Under the pieces are notes generated by a model. That model made no database searches and was not told where the DNA came from. It saw only the letters and a program-made list of their open reading frames with translations. The position numbers and the translations under genes were made by a program. 64,000 nt of DNA from Utricularia gibba (taxonomy: Eukaryota > Streptophyta > Magnoliopsida > Lamiales > Lentibulariaceae), in the NCBI GenBank assembly GCA_002189035.1, contig NEEC01000009.1, forward strand, positions 1,674,001-1,738,000, given 5' to 3'. Shown one piece after another: positions 1 to 11,538 of the stretch. How positions within the stretch are numbered: the stretch's first letter is position 1; the number at the start of each line of letters is the position of its first letter.

Positions 1-252
1 CATGATTCTAGATTGGTTGCTGCTGTATGTACGTATGTATACCCTTCTGTGTCTGTTAACTCTTATGGGAAGTCTGTTGGCTCCGGGTGATGATTGTCTC
101 CGTTCGACAGTTTGACGTTTGCTGATTTCCGACTAAGAATTAGCTGTCTTGAACCGCATACTAATTGGGTTGCTGTTTTTTATTTAAAAAAGAAGGTTAG
201 GATTCAGGGGCAGAATTCAAAGTAAGCTTGGTGCTCATGTACGTATTGGAAG
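1..252. other. 5' flank / probable 5' UTR of the SMR-domain gene
   Basis: No coding signal is visible here. The stretch is moderately AT-rich and leads directly to the first in-frame ATG of the SMR gene. It probably contains 5' UTR and possibly the end of an upstream intron, but no TATA box or splice site is clear enough to call. Confidence 0.4.
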
Positions 253-1776
253 ATGAATGAAATCCATATTAATGATAAGAGGAGTATGCGGAGCAAGAGT
301 GCAGAAGGTACTAGGAACCGAGGTTGGACAGCATTCGACCTTGAGCAAAGACGGAAGCAACATGGTTCCAAGGCCGATGATTCCTTAGAAGACTATCCTG
401 CATTAAGGGGTGAGTACCCCAAGAGACCACCACTTAACAAACACAGATCACAGTTAGAGAAGCCCTTTTCTTCAGTAGTTAGAAGTTCAGTTCGTACTTT
501 GGCTGATACACAAGACAGAGCCCAAGAGAAGACCATGGCGCCTGGTACAATCTCTTCTGTAGATTCAGGCAGAAATACTGATGCTTGTCAGAGACTTAGT
601 GATCTTCATCCTTGGGCTGACAAAAGCTTCATCCAGGACGTGTTGGCTGCTGTCGATCAAGATTTGGATGAGGCATCGCGTTTTCTTGGGGAGATGCTTG
701 TCGGTGGCAGTAATCATGACAACGCGAGTTTAACGTCTGATGGTTGTGATGTAACAGCATTTGATGTCGAACGTTTGTCTGCCGACAGGAAGGAAGAAAT
801 AAGCTGCCATTCGCATGGTGCACCGATTGATGCCTATAAGACTAGCGACTTTCTAGCATTGCCAATATTAACATTGGATCCTTTCAAGCCCTCCGTTGAT
901 GAGTCCGAGCCTTCCTGGAGTGAGGAGGATGTTTACATGCGCCATAGAAAAGAAGCGATAAAGATGATGCGGTATTTTTATTTTAATGTCTGTGGTGATA
1001 GTTTATATTCATTTGATTGTATCTTACATTTTTTTTTCTCAGATCTGCATCCCGCCTATCGAAGTCTGCAAATGAAGCGTATCTGAGAGGTGGCCACATA
1101 GCTGCACGCCAATTCTCTCGGAAAGCTCATGAGCAATGGATTGCTGCCCGGAATCTGAATGCCAAGGCAGCTAATGAAATTCTCAGGACTAGGAACTCCT
1201 CGAATGACATCTGGAGATTGGATTTACATGGCCTACATGCGGCAGAAGCAATTGTAGCATTGCAGCAGCGGTTACAAATCGTGGAATCTGTTCATCCACT
1301 ACAGCTGAAAGCCACTTCAAATCCCTTCTCCAGTGAACCAGCAACATCCACCCCATCAGAACCGTCTGCATCTCCCCTCAAAACTCATAAGCTTGGGACA
1401 CAGAACCCCACATCTAGGCAGATTCCTTGGTTGCTGGAAGCCATAACAGGTTAGCCACTTGGAACCAAAATCCTTTCGCCATGATGAAAACCTACATCTC
1501 AGTTTTTTCCCCACAGGAAAGGGCAATCATAGTCAAGGTCCAGCTGCACTACCATCAGCAGTAAAAAGCTTTCTTAGTGAAAATGGGTAAAGGAAACACA
1601 TCTGCTTTAAATCTTTAATCCTCGTTGAAGAATAATTTTCCAGTGTGTGGTTCTTGAAGGGTGTGCAGGCCTGCTCATACTGGTATATTAACATATATAC
1701 TCATCATCTCTACAGGTATCATTTTGATGAAAGACCGGGGGCGATTGTAATTAGACCAAAATTCCGGCACCGGTAA
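253..1776 (+). CDS. CUE/DUF1771/Smr domain protein, 4 exons
   Basis: Four exons (253-971, 1043-1449, 1517-1586, 1716-1776) give a 418-aa protein with GT-AG introns and continuous frame. Seen: a basic, low-complexity N-terminus; a CUE-like helical segment near residues 118-145 (LHPWADKSFIQDVL); a DUF1771 block near 240-290 (SKSANEAYLRGGHIAARQ); then a Smr domain to the C-terminus, starting at the DLHGLHAAEA motif and closing with GNHSQG and a VIRPKF strand. This order matches the plant family that includes Arabidopsis At5g23520 and the PABP-interacting CID5/CID7 proteins. Smr domains are associated with nucleic-acid binding or nicking; the in vivo substrate of this plant group is not something the sequence shows. 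The start is the first ATG in a well-conserved N-terminal context (MNEI). The stop codon lies inside a good donor consensus (see findings). Confidence 0.85.
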
Positions 1777-2536
1777 GTTGCATTTAACATGAAACCTTCG
1801 ACAGCCATCCTTCTGCACCTTCTTCCTTGTATCATATTCTTCTATCTTGGTAACTTAGAGAGCATAATCCACGCAAGTGGGTTATTCTTGTGTGTGCGGA
1901 TACCATCGATTTTGTGTAATATTCATTTAAACTCCATTTGTGGTAGCTGTTAAAGTTTCTTATTATTCTTCTAATTGCTGGATCACAGTAAAATATATTA
2001 TAGAATATAGAACCGGTGTAATGGTTGAGACAGCTCCTCCGACCGGTCCGACCCGGTCTAGTACATATTTATATTAAATTAAATTAATGTGACGTGGGTT
2101 TTTAAAATCATTTATATTCTATCGTTTAGAAAAGATAGGAATGATTTTTGGAAATCGATTTTTAAAAATAATTTATAAATTTATAGAATATTTTTATAAT
2201 ACAAATGATTTAAAATGTGATCTACAAATGTATAAAATATAATCATTAATTTTCTAAAAAAATCAATTTTTTAAATTATACGTATAAATTCTTATTCTAT
2301 CACAATCCTTAATCATTCATTGAGTAGCTTTTTTCAAACATTGTGTTAATAATGTTGATTGGTGTTAAAATGATCAATTATCTTTTATATTAATAAATGA
2401 ATAGATGTCGATTTTTTTTTCAAAACATTAATTTTTAAAATTTTTTATTGAGAAACAAGTTCACTTGAATTCCAAATTTATCACACAGTTTGGAGAACGT
2501 GGAATATATGATAAAAATAAAAACTTGGTGAAACCG
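1777..2536. other. Tail-to-tail intergenic region, AT-rich
   Basis: This lies between the 3' ends of the SMR gene and the peroxidase gene. It holds the SMR 3' UTR and then a strongly AT-rich stretch (about 2065-2460) without coding signal. A short GC-rich island with repeated ACCGG-type words sits at about 2011-2060. Nothing else is supportable. Confidence 0.6.
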
Positions 2537-3674
<1,138 letters not shown>

Positions 3675-3727
3675 TCTGGGAGGGAGTTTACTAACAACCC
3701 GGATCTTTGCATGGATTCAGGGCTCTC

Positions 3728-3734
3728 TTATATG
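3728..3734 (-). promoter_or_regulatory. Putative TATA box of the peroxidase gene
   Basis: Read on the minus strand this is CATATAA, about 55 bp upstream of the peroxidase ATG, which is a normal distance for a plant core promoter with a short 5' UTR. Assignment is by position and sequence only. Confidence 0.45.
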
Positions 3735-5155
3735 AGTACGAGAGGTTCAACCACGTTAATCAAACTTAAAAATTAATCTAATTTAATACTTAAAATAGAT
3801 AGTATCGTATAAAAATAAAATAAATCGTAATAACATATTAATTTTTATAATTTTTTTATTCATATAATATATTGGATCTATTTAGAAAAGTAATCATACT
3901 CTCATTTTGTTTTACACACTCAATCAAAATTCTTTAACTAAGAATAATCAATTTTCTCAGTCCATATTTTAAACATATCCTAATATCATTGATTAGGTGA
4001 TAGTAATGTGACTCTAAAAAAACATGTTGTCTCCTAATCTTCTCCTTTAACACATAATTATTTTATAAAATAATTATAAAAATACTTTGAATTAAATATT
4101 CAATGAGTTTTGTTAAGCAAATTAAATTTTACAAGAGTAAAAGATAAAATTACATTTTACTAACAATTATAATAAATCTAAATAAATTAATTTTTAATAT
4201 TAATCATGTGCTAATCGACATTCAAATGCATTATTAAGAGAAGGGTAAAAATAGTATCCGTACGAAATTTAGGAGGGTCAAAGTCAAGGTCAACGAAGTC
4301 AAGGATGAAGGAGAGGATTGAAATGGCGATGCGATGCGATGTAATGCTCAACCACCCTACCCCTTCCCTTAATCATGTGTTTTGCGGGGTTTATCGGAAG
4401 CCAATCGGAGTGGAGGACCCAAACCACAGACGCCGCTTCGTCTCCATCGAGGATGCGCAGCCGCCGGACCCACGCCAATTACTCATCGCCCGCCCAACGC
4501 CATGCGAAACCCAAACGGGGGAACAACGCGACAAATACATCCGCGTCGCGGGCGCATAGTTTATGTATAAGATAGCTTTCCAAACGGAAACCAGTCCCAA
4601 TGCCGACTCCGGTTCATCTCTGCGTGCTCCAGAAACGAAAGACTGAGGAGACGACACGCGATACAACCCGGGCCGGGCCTTGTCATTTTTGGGCCGGATA
4701 GTTATCATTGTTGGGCCCCCAACCTCCCGTCCGGTATTTGCATTATCTTCCCCCATTTTGTTTCCGCATTTTCATTTAATTATAAAATTGTGAATAGGCC
4801 GTGTCTATTTTTTATATGATAAAGTAGAAGTAAATATTTAATTATGAGTATAAAAATGTAAATTATGAATATATTAATGATTCTAATTTGTAATCACTAT
4901 TTTCTCAGAAATTATGTCTGTGAAAATTGGGATGATGAATATTAGCATATATTTGACGTTCTTGCCGAAGGTAAAATGTTGGCTCCAATGACGTACCTCC
5001 GCGTGTCTTGTGTCGCTAGGGCTTCCGAGTTCAGGCTAATTCAGCGTTCTTGAATATATCCGTGTACTTCTTCTTCTTCGTTGTTGCTCCAAGATTCGAG
5101 CTATTCTTCGGCCCTTCGACGTTGCCATCCCCTATCTGGAGAAACCCACATCGAT
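3735..5155. other. Head-to-head intergenic region between peroxidase and centrin
   Basis: This holds the divergent promoters of peroxidase (-) and centrin (+). 3760-4250 and 4760-4930 are AT-rich. 4260-4750 is GC-richer and contains several overlapping ORFs on both strands with no recognisable protein. A cluster of GTCAA words lies at 4277-4302. From about 5030 to 5155 is the likely centrin 5' UTR (CTTCTTCTTC tract). Confidence 0.55.
4277..4302 (-). promoter_or_regulatory. Cluster of four W-box cores (TTGAC)
   Basis: GTCAA on the plus strand (TTGAC on the minus strand) occurs at 4277, 4283, 4289 and 4298. WRKY factors bind TTGAC(C/T). The cluster lies about 0.6 kb upstream of the minus-strand peroxidase start, so pathogen- or wound-responsive control of the peroxidase is a reasonable inference but is not shown. 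Confidence 0.45.
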
Positions 5156-6573
5156 ATGGTAATGACACGTTTTTCAATTTCTCGTCGCTTTGGAGTGTAA
5201 TCCTATAATCATTTTCTTGTACGGGTCTCTGGTGAATTATCCGATATGGCTCCAGGATCGAACTCTGTAACTGTGTTCACGCCAAAAAAATCAGTTTTTT
5301 TATACTCTTTTAAATCGATCGCTTGGCACGTAGCTCCGGGTCGTAACATCACTTTTGGCCTAAAATGTTTCTTCCTGTTGGGTTTCCTAAAAGCCATTGC
5401 CTTCTGTATTCATTCTGTGCATTTTTGTTTGCAATTTTTGGGATCAGATTCTTTTTCTTTTTTGAACTTTGGGTATCGGCTGGATGATGTTTTATTGGTG
5501 TTTAATTCAAAAAGCCTGTTTGTTAGCTTCATCGCACTGACACACCGTTTCCTATTGCTATGTTGTCACATTTTAGTGTATGCGATTTTAACATCCTGTT
5601 CGTTTGCAGTCGATCAATTACAGAGGAGCGTCCAGGAAAGATAAACCAAGAGGGCGCCTTCCTGGGTTGAGCCAGCAGAAAAAGCAGGAAATTAAGGAAG
5701 CGTTTGAGTTATTTGACACCGATGGATCGGGTAAACAATCGCAAGTGATAAGTTTGAGCTACTGCATTGAAGCTCCTGATGGCTCTTCTTCTTCAACTAT
5801 GACCTGCAGGAACTATTGATGCCAAAGAGTTGAATGTAGCAATGAGGTGGATCTTCCTTCTAAAATGAATGCAATATACGTATATTATTGATCTCCCATT
5901 AACTGATTCTTGTGCTAACGTGTTCCCTTTACAGAGCCCTCGGGTTTGAAATGTCTGAAGAGGTATTGAACTTTTTTTTTTTTTCTTAGCTAATTTGGAA
6001 TGGGTGTTATAGGGCCCTTTCACCTGCATACTTGAATCAGCTGTGTTATTTCGTTCATGTCATTGGGAATATTTGCAGGAAATCACTGGAATGATAGCTG
6101 AGGTGGACAAAGATGGGAGTGGTGCTATCGACTTTGATGAATTTTGTCACATGATGACAGCAAAATTTGGAGAAAGGGCCACAAAAGAAGAGCTCATGAA
6201 AGCGTTTCATATCATCGACAAAGACCAGAACGTAAATCTGCCCACTTCCCACATCCTCTTCCTGTTTGTCATCCTGTGAAGTCAGTCCTTTTGAATCAAA
6301 AACTCCACAATGTGATTGCAGGGAAAGATATCCATAGCTGACGTTCAGCGCACCGTCAGAGAGTTGGGCGAAACATTCACAGAGAAAGAGATTCGTGACA
6401 TGATCGACGAGGCTGATCGAGATGGTAAAGCAACCACGCCACTACCTCTTCACACGCATTACAAGTACACCTACATTTTTCAAGCTAATTCCTTATTGTG
6501 CTTCTCAGGTGATGGTGAAGTAAGCGTTGATGAGTTCATAAAGATGATGAGGAGAACATCCTATGGCTTCTAG
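5156..6573 (+). CDS. CEN: Centrin (caltractin), EF-hand protein, 7 coding exons
   Basis: Coding exons: 5156-5158, 5610-5730, 5810-5846, 5935-5962, 6079-6231, 6322-6424, 6509-6573; 169 aa. The start ATG forms the last three bases of exon 1, so a 451-bp intron separates it from codon 2. Seen: basic N-terminus ([16 protein letters not shown]), then four EF-hands with loops [36 protein letters not shown] and [12 protein letters not shown], and a C-terminal RRTSYGF typical of centrins and distinguishing them from calmodulin. It is closest in my memory to Arabidopsis CEN2 (At3g50360). Plant centrins act at microtubule-organising sites, in nuclear pore/TREX-2 complexes and with RAD4/XPC in DNA repair. 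Loop 3 (DKDQNGKIS) is the least canonical; the others keep acidic positions 1, 3, 5 and 12. Confidence 0.92.
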
Positions 6574-6759
6574 AGCGCAGCTCCCCCTGTGTAGACTGTA
6601 TCAGTATCAACTTCAGCATATTGTCACTTGATTTCAATAATTCTCGTTTGCCGAAGAGTGCTATGATATGCAGTATTTACTACTACTGGTTGGCTTTCTC
6701 AACTCTTTTCTGTGAAACATGTTTATTTGCTGCCCTTCTTGAGTACAAATTCATCTGTT

Positions 6760-7437
6760 TTACCCGTCCCACCATACAAAATCATTACTTACAAACTCCC
6801 TGTAGTGACAGGGCGATACACAAAGTATCAGTCTGAAAGGGCTAACAAGCATGTACAGATTACAGCGCAAGAGCCTCAGGTACAGAGCAATGGTTGTCGC
6901 TTTTCGGAATCCGGCATCGCCGGCATGTTTCACAGGAACAGCTACTGAATCAGGGATGCCGGAGCAGGGGGTGTGCTGCCATATGCCGCACATGTCGCAT
7001 GCTAGCATTCGCTCTCCATCATCATCCTTGGCGCCACATACGCATTCCACAGTCCACCTTTCTACTCCCCTCTCCATTCTGTACAGACCAAAGGGCTTTC
7101 TTGCCTAGGAACTTCCCTCTAACTCGAGCGAATTCCGGCGAGCCAAATAAGAGCTTGAGTTGGGTGGAACCGTCGACACCACCATATCCGACCAGCTCCT
7201 CAGTTTGGAACCTCGTAAGTATCAAGTACACTTCTTGGAAAGCTCTTGCCGCTTCGAACTTGAGGTCAGCAACTGTGGCATCGGCAGAGAGCGCTAGTAT
7301 TTCTGATGGAGGATTATGGATGAAGTCTCCTCCGGGTTGTTCCATGAGATCCACCTCACAAACAACATTCGCAATATTGTTCGTGGAAATCAACAGCGGA
7401 TCTAAGGGTTGGTAGCACTTTAGGGTTCAGGAACAAA
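6760..7437 (-). pseudogene. Truncated PHD-finger protein fragment (MMD1/MS1-like C-terminus)
   Basis: Read right to left, this encodes only the C-terminal part of a plant PHD-finger protein of the MALE MEIOCYTE DEATH1 / MS1 type: an LDPLLIST segment, an ADLKFEAARAFQEVY block, and then ERWTVECVCGAKDDDGERM leading into CDMCGIWQHTPC, the first part of a C4HC3 finger. The large upstream part of the protein is absent; the next gene begins 180 bp away. A one-base frame break lies at about 7090-7092 (AAA), between KKAL and GLYRMERG. The last Cys pair of the PHD finger is replaced by unrelated sequence before the stop. Missing 5' portion, frame break and incomplete finger together argue for a gene relic or partial duplicate. 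Its 3' end converges on the centrin 3' UTR. Confidence 0.65.
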
Positions 7438-7618
7438 TCGGATCGGTGTGGTGCCATCGAAGTCATATCTCCAAACCCTAAACTCCAATACTGTCGCTCT
7501 TGTTAGACAACCTGGATCGGGTGCCGTGCGATCGGAGCCCTATCTCCGTCGGTTGAAATAGAAAAATTGGGGTCGGGAAAAAGATCTTCGGACAGCGTAT
7601 TGCGCTAGGCAGCCAAAA

Positions 7619-8246
7619 ATGGATTTGGATTCAGTGAAGAGACTGGTGGAGAAGAACGGCGGCGATTACGAAGGGCTTGTCGATTCCATGCCCCCTGGAT
7701 TCATTGAAACGATGGTAACTAGCGGCTTAAAAATCGATGCAGTCGAGCGCGGTCGCCTCCTATGTTCCCTAACCGTTCCCCGCCGTTTGCTGGTTCGTTA
7801 TTCTTGTTTTCTCATCCACTGATTATCGATCCATCTTATTTTTGTGAATCGGTTTCCTTTTCCAAGAATACCGGCAATTCTCTCCACGGTGGCGCCACGG
7901 GGACGCTGGTGGACATAGTAGGATCGGCGGTTATTCTGACCATGGGAGTTCCGACCACCGGCGTCTCCCTGGAAATCAACGTTTCCTACTTAGACGGTGC
8001 GTATGCTGGGGTAAGTCGCTCATAATTTGGCATCTGAACTCATCGTCATTATCCAAAATCAACGAATGTGACTGGATTTTCATTTCATTTCGTTTGGATC
8101 AGGATGAGATCGAGATCGAGGCAAAGGTCCTGCGAACTGGGAAGGCCATTGCTGTCGTGACTGTGGAGTTGAGAAACAAGAAGACTGGAAAGATCATTGC
8201 CCAGGGGCGACATACCAAGTACTTGGCTATCTCTAGTAAGATTTGA
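7619..8246 (+). CDS. Hotdog-fold acyl-CoA thioesterase (ACOT13-like)
   Basis: Three exons (7619-7792, 7867-8010, 8103-8246), 153 aa. Seen: a single PaaI/ACOT13-type hotdog domain with the motif NSLHGGATGTLVD, where Asn, the HGG turn and the later Asp form the usual substrate and catalytic region; strand TGVSLEINVSYLDGAYAG; and C-terminal GRHTKYLA. The family hydrolyses acyl- or aryl-CoA thioesters. Arabidopsis has several close homologues (for example At1g04290, At2g29590). No transit peptide is evident; there is no clear C-terminal PTS1, since the protein ends SSKI rather than SKL, so the compartment is uncertain. The ATG is the first in frame and the N-terminus matches family length. Confidence 0.85.
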
Positions 8247-8749
8247 ACTTGCTGCTGCTTCGTATAGCATGTAACTGCTTCTATCATATCATTCAAACCT
8301 GCAACCGCAACTCAAATAAACTTCGAGATCGGAATGCATATACTTCGATCTGCACGCCAAATTGGTTTTTTCCGGTGGGAATGCATAGAACTGCAACCCG
8401 TCGTCGCTGGCTTGCATATAGTGTACTCAAAAGCCCTTCTGGGGTTGGAGAAATGAGCATCAAGTTGACACATCTAACCTTGCCGCGTAAGGACGTGGCA
8501 CAATGTGCGGCTCCCCAAAAAACCGTCAAAGCAGCCCTTTTGGTCCACATATTTATCGTTTATTTGAGGACGATGCTTAGACACCGTTCAATTACTTGTA
8601 GCCCAGTGTTTTTTCTTGGTTTGTTCGAGAACCCAGAAGAATTCCAGCTTTAGATTCTTCTGGATGATCTCATTGGTTCGTGGGTTTGCGATGGCTGAGT
8701 AGGTATAAAAACACCTTACAAGTGAACCAGTTTGTAGTTGCCTGATTCC
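8247..8749. other. 3' UTR of thioesterase and promoter of the hydrolase
   Basis: No gene is seen. An ORF on each strand is open for about 85-136 codons but neither resembles a known protein; both sit where the thioesterase 3' UTR and the next promoter are expected. Confidence 0.5.
8704..8711 (+). promoter_or_regulatory. TATA box (TATAAAAA) of the alpha/beta hydrolase gene
   Basis: A consensus TATAAAAA lies 39 bp upstream of the predicted ATG at 8750. The 5' UTR would be only about 10-15 nt, short but possible; if transcription starts elsewhere the site may be fortuitous. Confidence 0.4.
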
Positions 8750-10584
8750 ATGTCTACTTCATGCGCCTCTTTGCCAAAATCTCTGAATCTAGAAGTTGTG
8801 GAGAGAAACAGAGCGTGGAGATGTCGTAGTCAAGGTGATCAATTTTGTGATGCAGTTCCTTGGTGGTGAGTGTTTTTGAATTCTCGAGGAACCCATGGTT
8901 TTATTCTTGTGCTTTTACGTAAAGGAAGCAGGCGGGGGCTGAAACGGAGAGATTTCGCGTTCAAAGGGATGGTAACGGCTGGAGCTTCCATTGTGGCCTC
9001 TACGGCTGTTGCAGAATCCCCGAAACTCCAAGGTGATTCTCGTCGAGTCTCTCCCTCCAACAATTTTGAAAGTATACTGCAAGGTTTCCTAATGAAGTCT
9101 TCTTGTTCTTTTTCAGCTCCAGCGAAGTTAGAGTATAAACCGGAGGGATACAATTACTGGACATGGAGGGATTGGAAAATACACTATGTGGTTGAAGGGC
9201 AGGGGCTCCCTGTAGTTCTGATTCATGGATTTGGGGCATCTGCATTTCACTGGAGGTTGTATATTGCCCTTTTGAACTTAGGATTATACCTTTTTTATGC
9301 GATTCTTGTTCTACGGAAGTCCAAGGGCTAGATGATTTTCATTCTTCTCTACTGCAAAACACCTACTTGTTTGTGCGGCTGCTACAGCCAACCTCATGTT
9401 TCTTTCGTTTTTGTCTTGTTTCCTTAGGTACAACATTCCAGAACTGGCGAAGAAGTACAAGGTTTATGCAATAGATTTGCTTGGCTTCGGATGGAGTGAG
9501 AAAGCGATTACTGAGTACGATGCTCTAGTGTGGAGGGATCAAGTTGTGGACTTTGTGAAGGAAGTAGTCAAAGAACCAGCAGTTTTAGTTGGGAACAGGC
9601 ATACCCTCATTACTCTGTTCTCGTTTAACGGATTTTTATCTCTTAGCTGTTCAGGTTCATGGCACTGATTCATCCTAGACGGGTTTCTTACTACCCTTGA
9701 TTATTCCTACTGAATTTCTTTGGCTGCAATGACGGAAATATTTGTCTTTGATCACGGTTTGCATTTTATGAAATCTCAGCCTCGGTGGATTTACTGCCCT
9801 GGTGGCCGCAGCTGCACTCCAGGATCAAGTTAAGGGGGCCGTATTGCTGAACACAGCGGGGCAATTCGGTGACGCCACCTCCGAGAAGACGGCGGCCCAA
9901 GAAAATGCATTTCAGACACTTATCCTCAATCCACTGAAGCAAGTTTTCCAGCGCATAGTTCTTGGCGTCTTGTTTTGGCAAGCCAAGCAACCAGCTCGTA
10001 TTGAGTCCGTCTTGAAAAGTGTACGCGCACACCCTCTCCCTAGCTCATTGCACATTCTCATACCCTCCTGAATGTCTTGTATCTCCATCAACTTTAGGTA
10101 TACATCAACCCTGCTAATGTAGACGACTATCTCATCGAATCAATAACCAGGCCAGCCACTGACCCCAATGCAGGGGAAGTATACTACAGGTTCGTGTTGA
10201 TCTTGATCTTGTTGGTCATCATACAATGAATGCATTATGTTGATCTTGATCTTGTTCTGTTCGTGTCTGCATAAAGCGTCGCCTTTTTTGTTTTCTACAT
10301 TCAGAATGATGTCAAGATTCATGAGCAACCAACGGAGGTACACACTGGATAGCGTCCTAAGCCAGCTAAGTTGCCCCTTGTTGTTGATCTGGGGTGATAA
10401 GGATCCGTGGGTCGGAGCTGCCAAAGCTCGCCGGATTCAGGAATTCTACGGCGAGACTCGTCTTGTGTCCCTGCCGGCCGGCCACTGCCCCCACGACGAA
10501 GCGCCGGAGTTGGTGAACGCAGCCTTGGTGGACTGGCTCTCCAGTCTCCCTCACACACATTCTTCCCAATCCGAATCCGAATAG
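8750..10584 (+). CDS. Plastid alpha/beta hydrolase (At4g36530-like), 7 exons
   Basis: Exons 8750-8865, 8932-9032, 9117-9255, 9428-9598, 9780-10020, 10098-10189, 10305-10584; 379 aa. Seen: a Ser/Arg-rich N-terminus resembling a chloroplast transit peptide, then an alpha/beta hydrolase core: oxyanion motif VVLIHGFGAS, nucleophile elbow VGNSLGG (Ser), acid in WGDKDPWVG (Asp), and His in AGHCPHDEAP. The catalytic triad is complete. The sequence follows the Arabidopsis At4g36530 group; the substrate is not established to my knowledge (related plastid hydrolases include pheophytinase). The exon 1-2 junction is my weakest call: the conserved frame requires the acceptor GAAGCAG at 8925-8931. The intron between exons 4 and 5 has a GC donor (9599-9600). 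Confidence 0.87.
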
Positions 10585-10959
10585 TGCCTCCCTCCTCTTT
10601 TTCTGTATACAAAACAGCATATTCTGTTTGGTCCACTGCCCTTTATTCTATCCCACCTATACTCACTAGATTATTAAAAAAAGGATTAATTAATGAAAGT
10701 AAATTCCCTTTTATTCAAATGTAAAAGCAATGCTGGAAGTAGGTGAAGGTGAATTTAAATGGGAAAGATGAATGAATGAATACTGCAACTGCATGGAAGA
10801 AAGCCTTTTTTTAATTACTTTATTTCCCGGGAATATTCGCGGGGAAAGAAACGGCTCTTTTCCACGTGTCGGAAAATGATTCGTGTGCTGTCAGAACTAA
10901 CCGTCTGCGGAGAGAAAAATCCAGAGTCTGGCCCCTAGCCGTAACAGCTACTCAACCCA
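10585..10959. other. Intergenic DNA between hydrolase and pyrophosphatase
   Basis: This is the hydrolase 3' UTR followed by pyrophosphatase promoter sequence. A CACGTG G-box lies at about 10863-10868 (TCCACGTGTCGG context). Otherwise I see no features. Confidence 0.45.
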
Positions 10960-11538
10960 CAGCGCCTCCTTTATATTTAGGACGCACTGTCACGCCGAAC
11001 TCACCGCTGCCCCTGCTTCTTCGGTGAGTCGCCATTCTCTGGAATCTCAATTTTCAGGTAATTTTGATAATGCAGATTGACTTCGTAATTTGCTTTGTTT
11101 CTGAGAATTTTGAGGACTTGTTGTGGGTTTCATCAAGTGCGGTTTGCTGATCTGGAATTTTCGGTGTTAGACTGCTTTAAATGTGTTTGTGCGCTGCTTT
11201 TCGAATTGTTTTGTGCTTTTTTTTTTAGTTTTCCTTGTCATGAATTATCATCCTTGCGGCGAATGTTTTGGTTTTTTATTTTCTGGGTCATTGATTCGCA
11301 GTCGTGAGTAACGATTATTAGAAAAATCAAGGTTTTCTGTCTTGTGTTCATTTTTAGTTTTCTTGATTAAAGCATGTTTCTTTACCAAAAGATATTTGAA
11401 AATGATACCTGATTTGATGGTTTTTTTTGTTGGAAGTTCTAGTTGACATATTTGGATGCAGTTCTAGTTGCCCATAGATGGTTTAGTCATTTTGCATGAA
11501 GATGTTCTCCCTTTCCCTTCTTGATGGTGTAGTTGAAT
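10960..11538 (+). other. Probable 5' UTR exon and leader intron of the pyrophosphatase gene
   Basis: A TATA-like TTATATTTA lies near 10971-10979. A putative noncoding exon ends at 11023 with a strong GTGAGT donor, and the leader intron would run 11024-11532 to a GTGTAG acceptor, leaving TTGAAT before the ATG at 11539. Leader introns of this kind are common in highly expressed plant genes. Inferred from splice consensus only. Confidence 0.5.

Noticed and set aside
4391-4756. 121-codon minus-strand ORF with three overlapping plus-strand ORFs
   Set aside because: No recognisable domain, all frames open together because the stretch is GC-rich, and it lies in a head-to-head promoter region.
8243-8653. 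136-codon plus ORF after the thioesterase
   Set aside because: Overlaps the thioesterase stop, no family resemblance; best explained as 3' UTR.
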